Virus record (IMG/VR): IMGVR_UViG_3300015206_000008
Coordinates: 1-30,654 of that record
From: a virus
Reading direction: 5' to 3' (one strand)
Length of the DNA: 30,654 nt
Part shown: one piece after another, positions 1 to 5,874 of the stretch
How positions within the stretch are numbered: the first letter of the stretch is position 1
How the letters are laid out: each line of letters opens with the position of its first letter
Made by a program: the position numbers and the translations under genes
The notes under the pieces: generated by a model
Told to the model about the DNA's origin: nothing
Seen by the model: the letters and a program-made list of their open reading frames with translations, nothing else
The model's database searches: none

Positions 1-278
1 ACCTTATTGCGTAGGTTGCGCTCCCATTCGGCGTACTCCTCGTCCGTGACCTCGAGGGTGGCGCGCAGCTTCTTGACCCAGATTTCAGTCTTCGGATCCC
101 GGAATTGGATGCCCGCCTTCACGCCCGCGATCACGTTGTCGTGCGCATCGATGTAGCGGCCGTCTTTGAGCACGTTGGCGCAGTGCGACCAGCCGCCGGG
201 CCCTTGACCGAAGTAGGCAATCGCGCTCGAGAGTATCCCGGGCGCGCGCAGCCAGTCGATGGCAATGATCTGACTCAT
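1..278 (-). CDS. NlpC/P60-like (papain-fold) cysteine hydrolase, 3' end outside window
   Basis: Partial leftward gene; the first 92 residues are visible and the frame runs off the left edge. The segment around residues 22-46 (GQGPGGWSH followed by DGRYIDAHDN) resembles the first half of circularly permuted NlpC/P60 or YiiX/YebB-type hydrolases of phages. In these the catalytic His (here the His of WSH) precedes the catalytic Cys, which would lie beyond the window. Such enzymes cleave amide bonds in peptidoglycan or lipid-linked substrates. The ATG at 278 is chosen because it overlaps the stop of the upstream ASCH gene in an ATGA. Its place at the end of a modification operon rather than in the lysis block argues against a simple endolysin. 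The family call is by motif only; the nucleophile is not seen. Confidence 0.6.
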   Translation of the reverse strand, partial: MSQIIAIDWLRAPGILSSAIAYFGQGPGGWSHCANVLKDGRYIDAHDNVIAGVKAGIQFRDPKTEIWVKKLRATLEVTDEEYAEWERNLRNK

Positions 279-694
279 GGTTCGGCTCCTAAAATGACTT
301 CCGGCGCATTCCACAAGCGCTGGCGGCCGATGTGCGGGACGGGGCGCGCGAGGGCTAAGAACTGGCCGCGCTTCCACGCGAAGCGTCCGCCCGTCCAGTC
401 CCCGCAGATCCTATCCTGGGTATCGATCGGTCCATGTACTGACGTTGTATAGACGTCAATCAGCTGCACGACGCCGATGATGCTTCCTAAAGGACAGGTC
501 TTCTCGTAGTCCTTGCCCAGGTACTCGACGCAGACGCAATGCAGGTCATAGGGCAGGTTCCAGCCCACCGGGCGCTTGCCGGCGTGCACGGCCAGCTCCC
601 CGCGGTAGTTCGTGCTCCAGGGCCGCGTCTCGTGCACCTTGGCGGTCGTGAGCCACAGACTCGCCCAGGGCTGCCACAGGGTTAGGGCTTTCAT
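275..694 (-). CDS. ASCH-domain protein
   Basis: A 139-residue protein starting MKALTLWQPWASL, with ETRPWSTNYRG at residues 22-32 and HAGKR at 37-41. This is the N-terminal signature of phage and bacterial ASCH domains, beta-barrels related to PUA that bind RNA or modified nucleotides; one member, E. coli YqfB, is an N4-acetylcytidine amidohydrolase. A later GVVQLIDV strand and a conserved Trp region fit the fold. The start overlaps the stop of the C5 methyltransferase by 4 bp (ATGA) and its stop overlaps the next gene the same way, so the genes are probably translationally coupled. A role beside the cytosine methyltransferase in modified-base handling is inference; substrate unknown. Confidence 0.85.
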   Translation of the reverse strand: MKALTLWQPWASLWLTTAKVHETRPWSTNYRGELAVHAGKRPVGWNLPYDLHCVCVEYLGKDYEKTCPLGSIIGVVQLIDVYTTSVHGPIDTQDRICGDWTGGRFAWKRGQFLALARPVPHIGRQRLWNAPEVILGAEP

Positions 695-1533
695 GGGTAA
701 TACGTCCTCGCGATGTGGCGGGCGAGTAATAGCGGGATTTTGGCGATCAGGGCTGAGGCGAAGCGCCGCTTGGGTGAATTAGATTTGTGGCGCCGCATTT
801 GCGACGGCTCACTGCCGTCAAACCAGTCGCCGCCGCATTTGATGTGATCGCGCGGGTTGTTGCGATTGTTACCGCTGGTGGTGTTGTGCGCGACCGCAAA
901 CCATGAGCCGCCGGTGTTCTTGATGGCCTGATCACCAGCCACGCGCGTGAAATCTTGGCCGGTTTTCGAGCGATCGCTCCAGTTCAGCCCACTGCTTTTA
1001 AGACCGCTCGCCTCTACCGATGCACTCTGGAAGCTCTTGCCGCTCCCGTCAAAACTGAATCCAGCCACCTTATGGCCGCGCTTCATGGTCATTGGCATGA
1101 GCGCCGGCACATCACCCCACAGGTAGAAACTGCCGTAATGCCAGCGCGCGCGACCTACCCACTTCTGCGCACCGTTCACGTTTTCAACCACCATGGGGAT
1201 ATGCCGCCCGGCCGCAGCGCAGGCCTCGGCCTGGATCCGGAAACAGGCCTCGAAGAGCGAATTGTCGGGGGAGGGTAGCGCTTTGGCCCGCTTCCACGGC
1301 ATGGCGCGATAGCTGTAGGCCTGGCATGGCGGTGAGGCGACGATGAGCGCCGCATCCTTGAACTGCCTACCGTGGAGTGTGAGCACGTCCTGGATCACGA
1401 GCTGCGCCGGGTAGCGATGCTCGCCGTAGACGTGCTGCACATTGTCGAATCCGACCACGTAGTACCCCTCTGCCAACAGGCCTTCAGTCCAGCCCCCTAA
1501 TCCAGCAAACAAATCTATAGCGAGAGGTTTCAA
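691..1533 (-). CDS. C5-cytosine-specific DNA methyltransferase
   Basis: This 280-residue protein carries motif I (DLFAGLGGWTEG, residues 8-19), the catalytic motif IV SPPCQ (67-71, Cys70 the nucleophile) and motif VI ENV (117-119). These mark an AdoMet-dependent enzyme that methylates cytosine C5. The usual QRR-type motif VIII is replaced by a segment around 130-143 (HYGSFYLWGDVP), and the C-terminus ends SALIAKIPLLLARHIA, the motif-X-like end seen in a compact phage subfamily. A long Gly/Ser/Asn-rich stretch at about 155-245 occupies the target-recognition region. Expected roles are protection from host restriction or marking of phage DNA; the target sequence cannot be deduced. It overlaps its neighbours by 4 bp on both sides. 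Confidence 0.93.
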   Translation of the reverse strand: MKPLAIDLFAGLGGWTEGLLAEGYYVVGFDNVQHVYGEHRYPAQLVIQDVLTLHGRQFKDAALIVASPPCQAYSYRAMPWKRAKALPSPDNSLFEACFRIQAEACAAAGRHIPMVVENVNGAQKWVGRARWHYGSFYLWGDVPALMPMTMKRGHKVAGFSFDGSGKSFQSASVEASGLKSSGLNWSDRSKTGQDFTRVAGDQAIKNTGGSWFAVAHNTTSGNNRNNPRDHIKCGGDWFDGSEPSQMRRHKSNSPKRRFASALIAKIPLLLARHIARTYYP

Positions 1534-2024
1534 AGGAAGGTGCCTCGGTCGCTTCTCTCGCGAATCAATATCGCTGGAGTCGTGAGTGTCTTTTCGACTG
1601 ACCAGCCAGATTTAAGGCGGTCCCGTAGCGATTCTCGAGCAACCCCGAGTCGCTCTGCCCATTCTGAAAGGGTCAGAGATTCTTCGCCAAGAGTGAAGCG
1701 AACGTTTCGGTGCGTCCAGTTCCGCGCTTGTTCCTTTGCAGTGGCCCATCGAACATTGGCAGGATCGTAATCGCCATCCCCGTTAGGGAAACGATCTAAC
1801 GAATGTAGGCGTGACGGTTTTGGACCAACATCCGCAAAGAAGTTCTCGAAAGAAAGCCACCGCTCGCAAACTTTTATGCCACGACCACCATATAAGTGAA
1901 AATCCTTGAACTTCGGATTACGGCAACGCGTAAGCATGTCACCCCACGCCCTATATTCACGAGGCCGTGTTTTGTAGGTCGGCCCGGTGTGGTCGTACTT
2001 CCTCAGATTATCGCCACGCTTCAT
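1530..2024 (-). CDS. HNH homing-type endonuclease with C-terminal HTH
   Basis: A 164-residue protein with YGGRGIKVCERW (45-56), SLDRFPNGDGDYDPANVRWAT (about 75-95) and a following EQARN. This is the typical layout of phage-borne free-standing HNH nucleases that nick or cut DNA and promote their own spread. Residues 118-147 (TLSEWAERLGVARESL, then DRLKSGW) look like the NUMOD-type helix-turn-helix that often supplies specificity in homing enzymes. A GGAGAG ribosome binding site sits 6 bp before the ATG. The stop overlaps the C5 methyltransferase start in an ATGA. Its base composition is visibly less GC-rich than its neighbours, a sign of recent acquisition. A second, related enzyme lies at 18822-19304. 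Confidence 0.85.
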   Translation of the reverse strand: MKRGDNLRKYDHTGPTYKTRPREYRAWGDMLTRCRNPKFKDFHLYGGRGIKVCERWLSFENFFADVGPKPSRLHSLDRFPNGDGDYDPANVRWATAKEQARNWTHRNVRFTLGEESLTLSEWAERLGVARESLRDRLKSGWSVEKTLTTPAILIRERSDRGTFL

Positions 2025-2045
2025 TCCATCTCTCCGCAGAAAAGA

Positions 2046-2288
2046 TCAATTGCGAGGGGTTGCATCGGACCTCAGCCATTGGTAGTAAAAACCGCGCGCC
2101 CACGACCAGGTGTAGAAAAACGAGGCACCCAAGATTCCCCATTGCTGATGCGCAAATGCCGTGTAGTACCAAAATGGCTGCGCCAGCAGCCCAGAAATGC
2201 AGCCAAAGCGCCGCACCTGGGCGCGCGGATCGTTTGCGAGCCAGATGCCGCCGATGCCGAACACGAAGATGCAAATCTGGGAGATCAT
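2046..2288 (-). CDS. Small phage membrane protein, unknown function
   Basis: An 80-residue protein starting MISQICIFVFGIGGIWLAND, with three hydrophobic or aromatic segments (about residues 3-18, 31-45 and 50-63) separated by short charged loops, so probably an inner-membrane protein. Aromatic patches such as QPFWYY and FFYTWSWARGFYY are striking. The start is set by the ATGA overlap with the Dam-type methyltransferase stop; a longer reading from 2405 would overlap that gene needlessly. I do not recognise a defined family. It could be a superinfection-exclusion or transporter-like protein, but nothing in the sequence proves either. Confidence 0.75.
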   Translation of the reverse strand: MISQICIFVFGIGGIWLANDPRAQVRRFGCISGLLAQPFWYYTAFAHQQWGILGASFFYTWSWARGFYYQWLRSDATPRN

Positions 2289-3127
2289 GCGCTCTCGGCC
2301 GTCGGTAATTTCCCGGAACAAGCCGGATTGAGCCAGACCACCTCGAGATTGAGCTTCGTGCCGCGCCGCGCATTGCCGCGCGCCATCACCGAGTACTCGG
2401 TCCACCCCGCCAGCTCCCGGCCGTACATCTCAGAATGAAAGCCCGACAGCACGACCATGCCCGTCAAGTTCTTCAGGCAGCCGAGCAGATCCATGTGTTG
2501 AAAGTCGGTCATCTCGTGCCGGTAATACTTGTCCGAGTCCCAGCGCCGGCCCTTGCGGGTGCTAAAGACGTACGGCGGATCCACGTAGTGCAGCGTGGTC
2601 GGTGCATCGTGCTGCATCATCACGGACGTGGCCGGGCGGCATTCGATCAGCACGCCGGAAAGCCGACTCCCAACCGCGGCGATCGCGTCCGGGTATTTCA
2701 CCCACTGCGCAAAGTCGGTCGACCACTTGCGGCCGGAATCGATCTTAAAGCCGGTGTTCTCCTTGGTGCCGCCTGAGGATCCGTAGCCCATGCCGGCGCG
2801 GATCGCCAATTGACGAGCGCGCTCCACCGGGTCCGAATTTTCGTCATATGCCCGCTCGAACTCCTCGCGGGAAAAGGGCGTTAGCGCTATCAATTCACAG
2901 AGTTGCGCGCGCTGCTCCGGATTGCGTAGAACCCGGAAGAAATTGACGACGTCACCGTCTAAGTCGTTGTACACCTCGGCGTAGGCCGGCTCCTTGGTCA
3001 AGAGCACGGAACCGGCGCCGCCGAAGGGCTCGACATAGACCTGGTGCGGCGGAAAGAAGCTGCGGATCCAGCCAGACAGTCGGAACTTGCCGCCGTGATA
3101 GCGCAGCACCGGGCGCTTGATGGTCAC
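2285..3127 (-). CDS. Dam-type (D12 class) N6-adenine DNA methyltransferase
   Basis: A 280-residue AdoMet-dependent methyltransferase. The N-terminus has RYHGGKFRLSGWI followed by YVEPFGGAGSVLL (AdoMet-binding FxGxG, about residues 32-43), and the catalytic DPPY motif lies at 183-186 (HYVDPPYVFSTR). The order FxGxG then DPPY is that of the Dam/D12 alpha class, which methylates adenine N6. The GTG at 3127 is preferred because it forms a GTGA overlap with the stop of the micro-ORF before it; an alternative GTG at 3142 would add five residues. Together with the C5 enzyme, this phage can put two kinds of methyl mark on its DNA, probably to evade host restriction. Target sequence unknown. Confidence 0.92.
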   Translation of the reverse strand: MTIKRPVLRYHGGKFRLSGWIRSFFPPHQVYVEPFGGAGSVLLTKEPAYAEVYNDLDGDVVNFFRVLRNPEQRAQLCELIALTPFSREEFERAYDENSDPVERARQLAIRAGMGYGSSGGTKENTGFKIDSGRKWSTDFAQWVKYPDAIAAVGSRLSGVLIECRPATSVMMQHDAPTTLHYVDPPYVFSTRKGRRWDSDKYYRHEMTDFQHMDLLGCLKNLTGMVVLSGFHSEMYGRELAGWTEYSVMARGNARRGTKLNLEVVWLNPACSGKLPTAESA

Positions 3128-3204
3128 GGGAAGCCTCGCCACTGCCGCCAGATCGCGATCGCGGTGTAGTAGACGTTTAAGTGCAGGTGGCGCGTGCGTA
3201 TCAC
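3124..3204 (-). CDS. 26-residue micro-ORF in the methyltransferase operon
   Basis: A GTG-initiated reading frame of 26 residues (starting VIRTRHLHLNVYY, ending WRGFP) fills the gap between the zinc-ribbon gene and the Dam-type methyltransferase. Its GTG overlaps the upstream stop in a GTGA, and its own TGA overlaps the GTG of the methyltransferase in a second GTGA. This double coupling suggests it is translated, as a small peptide or simply as a bridge that carries ribosomes onto the methyltransferase. Composition is basic and aromatic. There is no known family. Confidence 0.5.
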   Translation of the reverse strand: MIRTRHLHLNVYYTAIAIWRQWRGFP

Positions 3205-3440
3205 TTGCCCACCGTCAAGGTATCCGGTTGCCAGCCCCAGCGGCGCAGGGCCTTGGCCTTCACCCGCTCGAAGGCATCGGGGTTGTATTGCCGCTCGCGC
3301 CAGCGGGTCTGCAGGTCCGACGATAGCTCGAAGCCCAAGAGCGCCCGGTGCTGCCCGCAGCAGAAGCAGAACAGCTGCACGCGCCGCGCACAGCCCGGAG
3401 CGCCGCATTTGCGCCATGCCTTAGAAAGGGATGTCATCAT
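3201..3440 (-). CDS. Small Cys-rich (zinc-ribbon-like) protein
   Basis: A 79-residue protein with CGAPGC (residues 12-17) and CFCC (25-28), spacing that suggests one zinc site, followed by a basic helical half (DLQTRWRERQ, then AFERVKAKALRRWGW). Zinc-ribbon proteins of this size are common in phage early regions and usually bind nucleic acid or protein; the exact role is unknown. Two ATG codons lie in tandem at 3440 and 3437, and either may be used; both are inside the last codons of the SSB-like gene upstream. The stop overlaps the micro-ORF start by 4 bp. Confidence 0.75.
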   Translation of the reverse strand: MMTSLSKAWRKCGAPGCARRVQLFCFCCGQHRALLGFELSSDLQTRWRERQYNPDAFERVKAKALRRWGWQPDTLTVGK

Positions 3441-4104
3441 TCCAGTCTTCCGTTGGCTGACCTGTGTTCGGCGGCAATGCGCCCCAGTCGCCGCTGTCGG
3501 CCGGCGGATGGCCCGCGTTCACGCGCTCGGAGATCGTCGCCGGCCGCTGGTGCACCGGCGGGGCAATCTCGCCGGTCGATGGGTTGACGGTCTCCCACTC
3601 CCCGGTCGCCTCGTTGAACACCGGCGGCGGTGGCCGTTGCTTGACAGGGGCCGCCGCGGTGGGCTGGTTGACGTACATCTGGCGCTTCTCATCCCACACC
3701 GGCGGTGGTGGGCGTCCAGGCACAGGCGCGGGCGCATCGCCCCATGCTCCTGCAGGGGCTCCAGCGCCGTTGTAAACCACGCCGGGCGGGGTCTGCAGCC
3801 GCACGCCTCCCACCGCCTGGCCCCCGAAGATCACGGTCGGATCGAAGGAGAGGCGCACGCGCTTGCCGACCCAGAGCGCAGAGTCCGGCCCGTAGGCCAT
3901 CTCGAGGATCGCGACGCGCGTTTTGTTCAGCTGCAGCCCCTTTAATGTCTCGTTGAACCACAAGAAGCACTTGGCTTCGTTGCGCCCCTGGCCGCGACCC
4001 ATGAGCTCCTCGGTGACATCCGCGATGGTGAGCACGAGCGGCGGGGCGCCCTTGACGTCCCGGGCGCTGTAGAACTTCGACTTGACCATGTCGGCGGTTC
4101 TCAT
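3421..4104 (-). CDS. SSB-like phage protein with acidic C-terminal tail
   Basis: A 227-residue protein. The N-terminal part (about residues 1-115) follows a pattern I recognise from a widespread phage family: LVLTIADVTEE, then ETLKGLQLNKTRVAILEMAYG, then WVGKRVRLSF. This region is probably an OB-like or beta-rich nucleic-acid-binding domain. The second half is Pro/Gly-rich and disordered, with a repeated RPPPPV(W/F)(D/N)E element. The protein ends DWNDDIPF, very like the acidic tail by which SSB proteins recruit replication and repair partners. I infer a single-stranded-DNA-binding accessory protein. The ATG at 4104 is chosen because it overlaps the upstream stop in an ATGA; the longer frame from 4254 would overlap another gene. 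Confidence 0.7.
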   Translation of the reverse strand: MRTADMVKSKFYSARDVKGAPPLVLTIADVTEELMGRGQGRNEAKCFLWFNETLKGLQLNKTRVAILEMAYGPDSALWVGKRVRLSFDPTVIFGGQAVGGVRLQTPPGVVYNGAGAPAGAWGDAPAPVPGRPPPPVWDEKRQMYVNQPTAAAPVKQRPPPPVFNEATGEWETVNPSTGEIAPPVHQRPATISERVNAGHPPADSGDWGALPPNTGQPTEDWNDDIPF

Positions 4105-4295
4105 TGCGTCACCCCAATCGGGAAGCGCGCCACTTCGCGGTTGCAATCGGGCACGTAGCAGTAGAAGACGATCTCGGCCGCCGAGGGCATCTCGACGCGC
4201 AGCGGGGCGAGTGGATGGCAGCGCGCGTGCAGCCGGACGGGGAAGTCCCCGCACAGATCGCAGCCCTTCACCGCTTCAGGGCTCGACGCGCTCAC
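4101..4295 (-). CDS. Small Cys-rich protein, GTG start
   Basis: A 64-residue protein with CDLCGD near residue 13, a CHPLAP segment, and a C-terminal CYVPDC, so four or five cysteines plus His for a possible zinc site. The GTG at 4295 is chosen because it overlaps the stop of the DnaJ-zinc-finger gene in a GTGA; extending to the ATG at 4466 would only reread that gene. The stop overlaps the SSB-like gene start by 4 bp. Function unknown; it lies in a run of three Cys-rich proteins in this operon. Confidence 0.65.
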   Translation of the reverse strand: MSASSPEAVKGCDLCGDFPVRLHARCHPLAPLRVEMPSAAEIVFYCYVPDCNREVARFPIGVTQ

Positions 4296-4678
4296 CAGCG
4301 CTCTCCCGACTCGGCGCGGCGCAACCAGGCCTCGGAAGCATCCTCGCGCGCGTCCGCCTCCTCCTGCTTGTCCTTCAGTTTCAGCAGCAGCCGCAGCTCC
4401 GGGTTGCGCTCGCAAGCCTCGCGATCGATCTCCACGATGACGTTCTTGCCCTTGCAGGTCCGGCACGTGATGTCGTACACGCCCCCAAAGTAGGCCTCCT
4501 CGAAGTCTGGATCCGCATCGAAGTCCTCGCGGGTGAGGCCATTGCCGTCGATGTCGGGATTGACTGTCTTGCCGCTGCCGTTGCAGGTGTAGCAGACAAT
4601 CGTTTTGGCGGGAAACTTGACCTGTTGCTCCTCACCGTTGGGTAAGTAGCGAAGCCATTGGATGGTGTTGTTGCTCAT
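4292..4678 (-). CDS. DnaJ-type zinc-finger protein
   Basis: A 128-residue protein with CYTCNGSGKT at 29-38 and CRTCKGKN at about 71-78, the CxxCxGxG-like pairs that form the DnaJ central zinc finger. They are separated by an acidic insert (DIDGNGLTREDFDADPDF). The C-terminal third is a charged helix (LLLKLKDKQEEADARED), possibly a coiled coil. There is no J-domain, so this is not a full co-chaperone; free-standing fingers of this type occur in many phages and may help protein folding or bind partners. The start and stop overlap the neighbouring genes by 4 bp. Confidence 0.75.
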   Translation of the reverse strand: MSNNTIQWLRYLPNGEEQQVKFPAKTIVCYTCNGSGKTVNPDIDGNGLTREDFDADPDFEEAYFGGVYDITCRTCKGKNVIVEIDREACERNPELRLLLKLKDKQEEADAREDASEAWLRRAESGERW

Positions 4679-5001
4679 AGCCGATCTCGTTGGGTGCGAA
4701 GTTGTAGGGGCAAAGGATGCAGGCCGAAGGCGCGGCGCCGTTCAATCTGACGCTTCAGACAGCGATTCTTGAACATCCAGCGCTTGGCCAAATCGCGCTT
4801 CTCCTGGTAGTGCCGCTCCAGGCAGACGCGAAACAGGGGCGGGTACGCATCGATCATGGGCGGCTTGAACTTCGGCGGCCAGCAGTCGATCCGGTCCAAG
4901 TCCCGCGCCAGCCAGCGTTTGCGCCACTCCTCAAGGCAGACCCCATTCTGGAGGTGAATCTGCGCCTCGAGCTCGGTGAGTCCCGTGTGTTGGCGCATCA
5001 T
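4675..5001 (-). CDS. Hypothetical basic protein
   Basis: A 108-residue protein rich in Arg, Lys, Leu and Trp, without a recognised motif. It begins MMRQHTGLTELEAQIHLQ and has a basic helical C-terminal half (KRDLAKRWMFKNRCLKRQI). The composition would suit nucleic-acid binding, but that is inference. Its start region overlaps the upstream stop and its stop overlaps the downstream gene by 4 bp, so it belongs to the leftward operon. Family unknown. Confidence 0.6.
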   Translation of the reverse strand: MMRQHTGLTELEAQIHLQNGVCLEEWRKRWLARDLDRIDCWPPKFKPPMIDAYPPLFRVCLERHYQEKRDLAKRWMFKNRCLKRQIERRRAFGLHPLPLQLRTQRDRL

Positions 5002-5180
5002 TTGCGCACGTCCGTCAACGGGGCCGCATCGGCCGGCAGCTCGGCCATTTCCTTGAGGAGCGGCGCCAACGCCTTGGTCGACGCCTTGGCGATCGAGGAG
5101 GTGGGCGCGTTCGTGCGCTGCAGAAGCTGTAATCCCCGAATCGCCCGTAGCAGCCGATCTTTATTGGTTTTCTGATCCAC
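4998..5180 (-). CDS. First gene of the leftward operon, hypothetical
   Basis: A 60-residue, GTG-initiated helical protein (starting MDQKTNKDRLLRAIRGLQLL when initiated with Met). A GGAG ribosome binding site lies 7 bp before the GTG at 5180. It is the promoter-proximal gene of the leftward operon, directly facing the control region. No family is recognised. Small promoter-proximal phage proteins often have regulatory or host-takeover roles, but nothing here shows that. Confidence 0.6.
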   Translation of the reverse strand: MDQKTNKDRLLRAIRGLQLLQRTNAPTSSIAKASTKALAPLLKEMAELPADAAPLTDVRK

Positions 5181-5299
5181 TTTGGTCTCCGTGTGGGTGT
5201 ATGGAATTAGACCCTCAGAGCGTACACCACTACACTTATTTGTTACTACACATAAATGTTGGTATAACCGATATAAATGTTGGTATAACCGATGGAATT
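5181..5299. promoter_or_regulatory. Divergent control region between the leftward operon and the YdaS/Cro-like gene
   Basis: This 119-bp intergenic stretch is conspicuously AT-rich beside its GC-rich neighbours and separates divergently transcribed genes. It contains several TATA-like hexamers on both strands (TATAAA at 5272-5277 and TATAAC at 5284-5289 on the plus strand) and the tandem 21-bp repeat listed separately. No textbook -35/-10 pair is evident, so the start points are not assigned. The layout, with the regulator gene directly beside putative operators, is that of a lambdoid-type switch. Confidence 0.6.
5252..5293. repeat. Perfect tandem 21-bp repeat, putative operators
   Basis: Two identical 21-bp units lie head to tail (5252-5272 and 5273-5293), ending 6 bp before the regulator ATG. 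Each contains TTGGTATAACCGA, a near-palindrome of half-sites TYGGT and ACCRA around ATA. Centre-to-centre spacing of 21 bp is two helical turns, which would put two bound repressor dimers on the same face of the DNA. The position over the TATA-like hexamers suggests repression of the regulator's own promoter. Confidence 0.75.
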
Positions 5300-5509
5300 A
5301 TGAAAAAAGCACAGCGCGAGGCCACCGAAGAAGCCATCAAGAATATGGGCGGCGCGGCAAAGATTTCGGAGCGCCTGCACATCAGCATCCAGGCGGTCGG
5401 ATGGTGGCCCAAGCGCGGGGTCCCGCTCAAGTTTTTGAAGGTTGTCGTCCAGGAAGGCCACGTGCCAAGGGAAAAACTCAGACCCGAACTGTACGCATGG
5501 CCAGGATGA
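5300..5509 (+). CDS. YdaS/Cro-like transcriptional regulator
   Basis: A 69-residue protein. The segment GGAAKISERLHISIQAV followed by WWPKRGVPLKFL is a helix-turn-helix with the W.KRGVP signature of the YdaS/Cro family, and the end VPREKLRPELYAW matches the 'tREeLRPDiY' C-terminus typical of these proteins. The ATG at 5300 is preferred because it gives the normal family length and starts just after the tandem operators; the frame is open to 5201 but those residues encode the operator repeats. It most likely binds the repeats and controls the early transcription decision between the leftward and rightward operons. Confidence 0.8.
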   Translation: MKKAQREATEEAIKNMGGAAKISERLHISIQAVGWWPKRGVPLKFLKVVVQEGHVPREKLRPELYAWPG

Positions 5510-5874
5510 GCAAAAACTTGCTATTGCCATATGTTAATCGAGGGGCGTATAAAACAAAACCCCGCGTAAAGCGGGGTTCGGTTGCGAAGTTACAAGCTTC
5601 GACTCCCATGTCTGCGTGTCGGCGCGGCGCTGGTGCCCTGCATTCTATAGGGTCTCCACTCCCGTTTCTACCGCAAGTTGACATAGTCAAGAGCTTCTTT
5701 GCAGCCGCCTCGTGGGGCACTTTCGTACGGCCGCTCCGGGTGCGAGGCAAAAGAAGTCCGGAGTCCGTGCGGACACCTCATCCCTCTGCAGATGACCGCT
5801 CGGCTTCCCTTCTCCCCGTTTGGGGGGTAAGGGGGGCTTTGCCCGCTGTTCCTAAGCCCTTGCAGGTGTAGCAG
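5510..5874. other. 365-bp stretch without a convincing gene
   Basis: No reading frame here looks coding on either strand. The frames that cross it run through the terminator hairpin or have poor codon use. It holds the leftward terminator (5549-5578), a 13-bp palindrome TTGACATAGTCAA at 5678-5690 that includes a consensus -35-like TTGACA but lacks a matching -10, a leftward TATAGA at 5644-5649, and short hairpins (GTCCG-CGGAC near 5760; CCCC-GTTT-GGGG near 5816). The promoter of the rightward operon should lie here, but I cannot place it with confidence. Confidence 0.55.
5549..5578 (-). terminator. Rho-independent terminator, leftward
   Basis: Perfect 8-bp stem AACCCCGC / GCGGGGTT with a 5-base loop (5558-5578). 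On the minus strand it is followed by TTGTTTTAT, a good U-tract. On the plus strand the sequence after the stem is not T-rich, so rightward termination after the regulator gene would be weak. The odd point is that no gene lies to its right on the minus strand, so it would end a short non-coding transcript or read-through. Confidence 0.8.

Noticed and set aside
3124-3417. 97-residue minus-strand frame ending at 3124
   Set aside because: Its upstream part is an Ala/Leu/Arg-rich shadow of the Cys-rich gene 3201-3440; only the last 26 residues, with GTGA at both ends, are kept as a micro-ORF.
5570-5620. Possible tRNA suggested by the string TTCGACTCCC near 5598
   Set aside because: The flanking bases do not pair as a T-arm, and no acceptor stem or anticodon arm can be drawn on either strand.
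5678-5705. Rightward sigma70 promoter from the perfect TTGACA at 5678
   Set aside because: No acceptable -10 hexamer lies 15-19 bp downstream (the sequence there is TTGCAGCC), and the TTGACA is part of a palindrome that explains it as well.
5182-5871. 229-residue plus-strand frame through the control region
   Set aside because: It runs across the operator repeats, the regulator gene in another frame and the terminator hairpin, with no coding-like composition.
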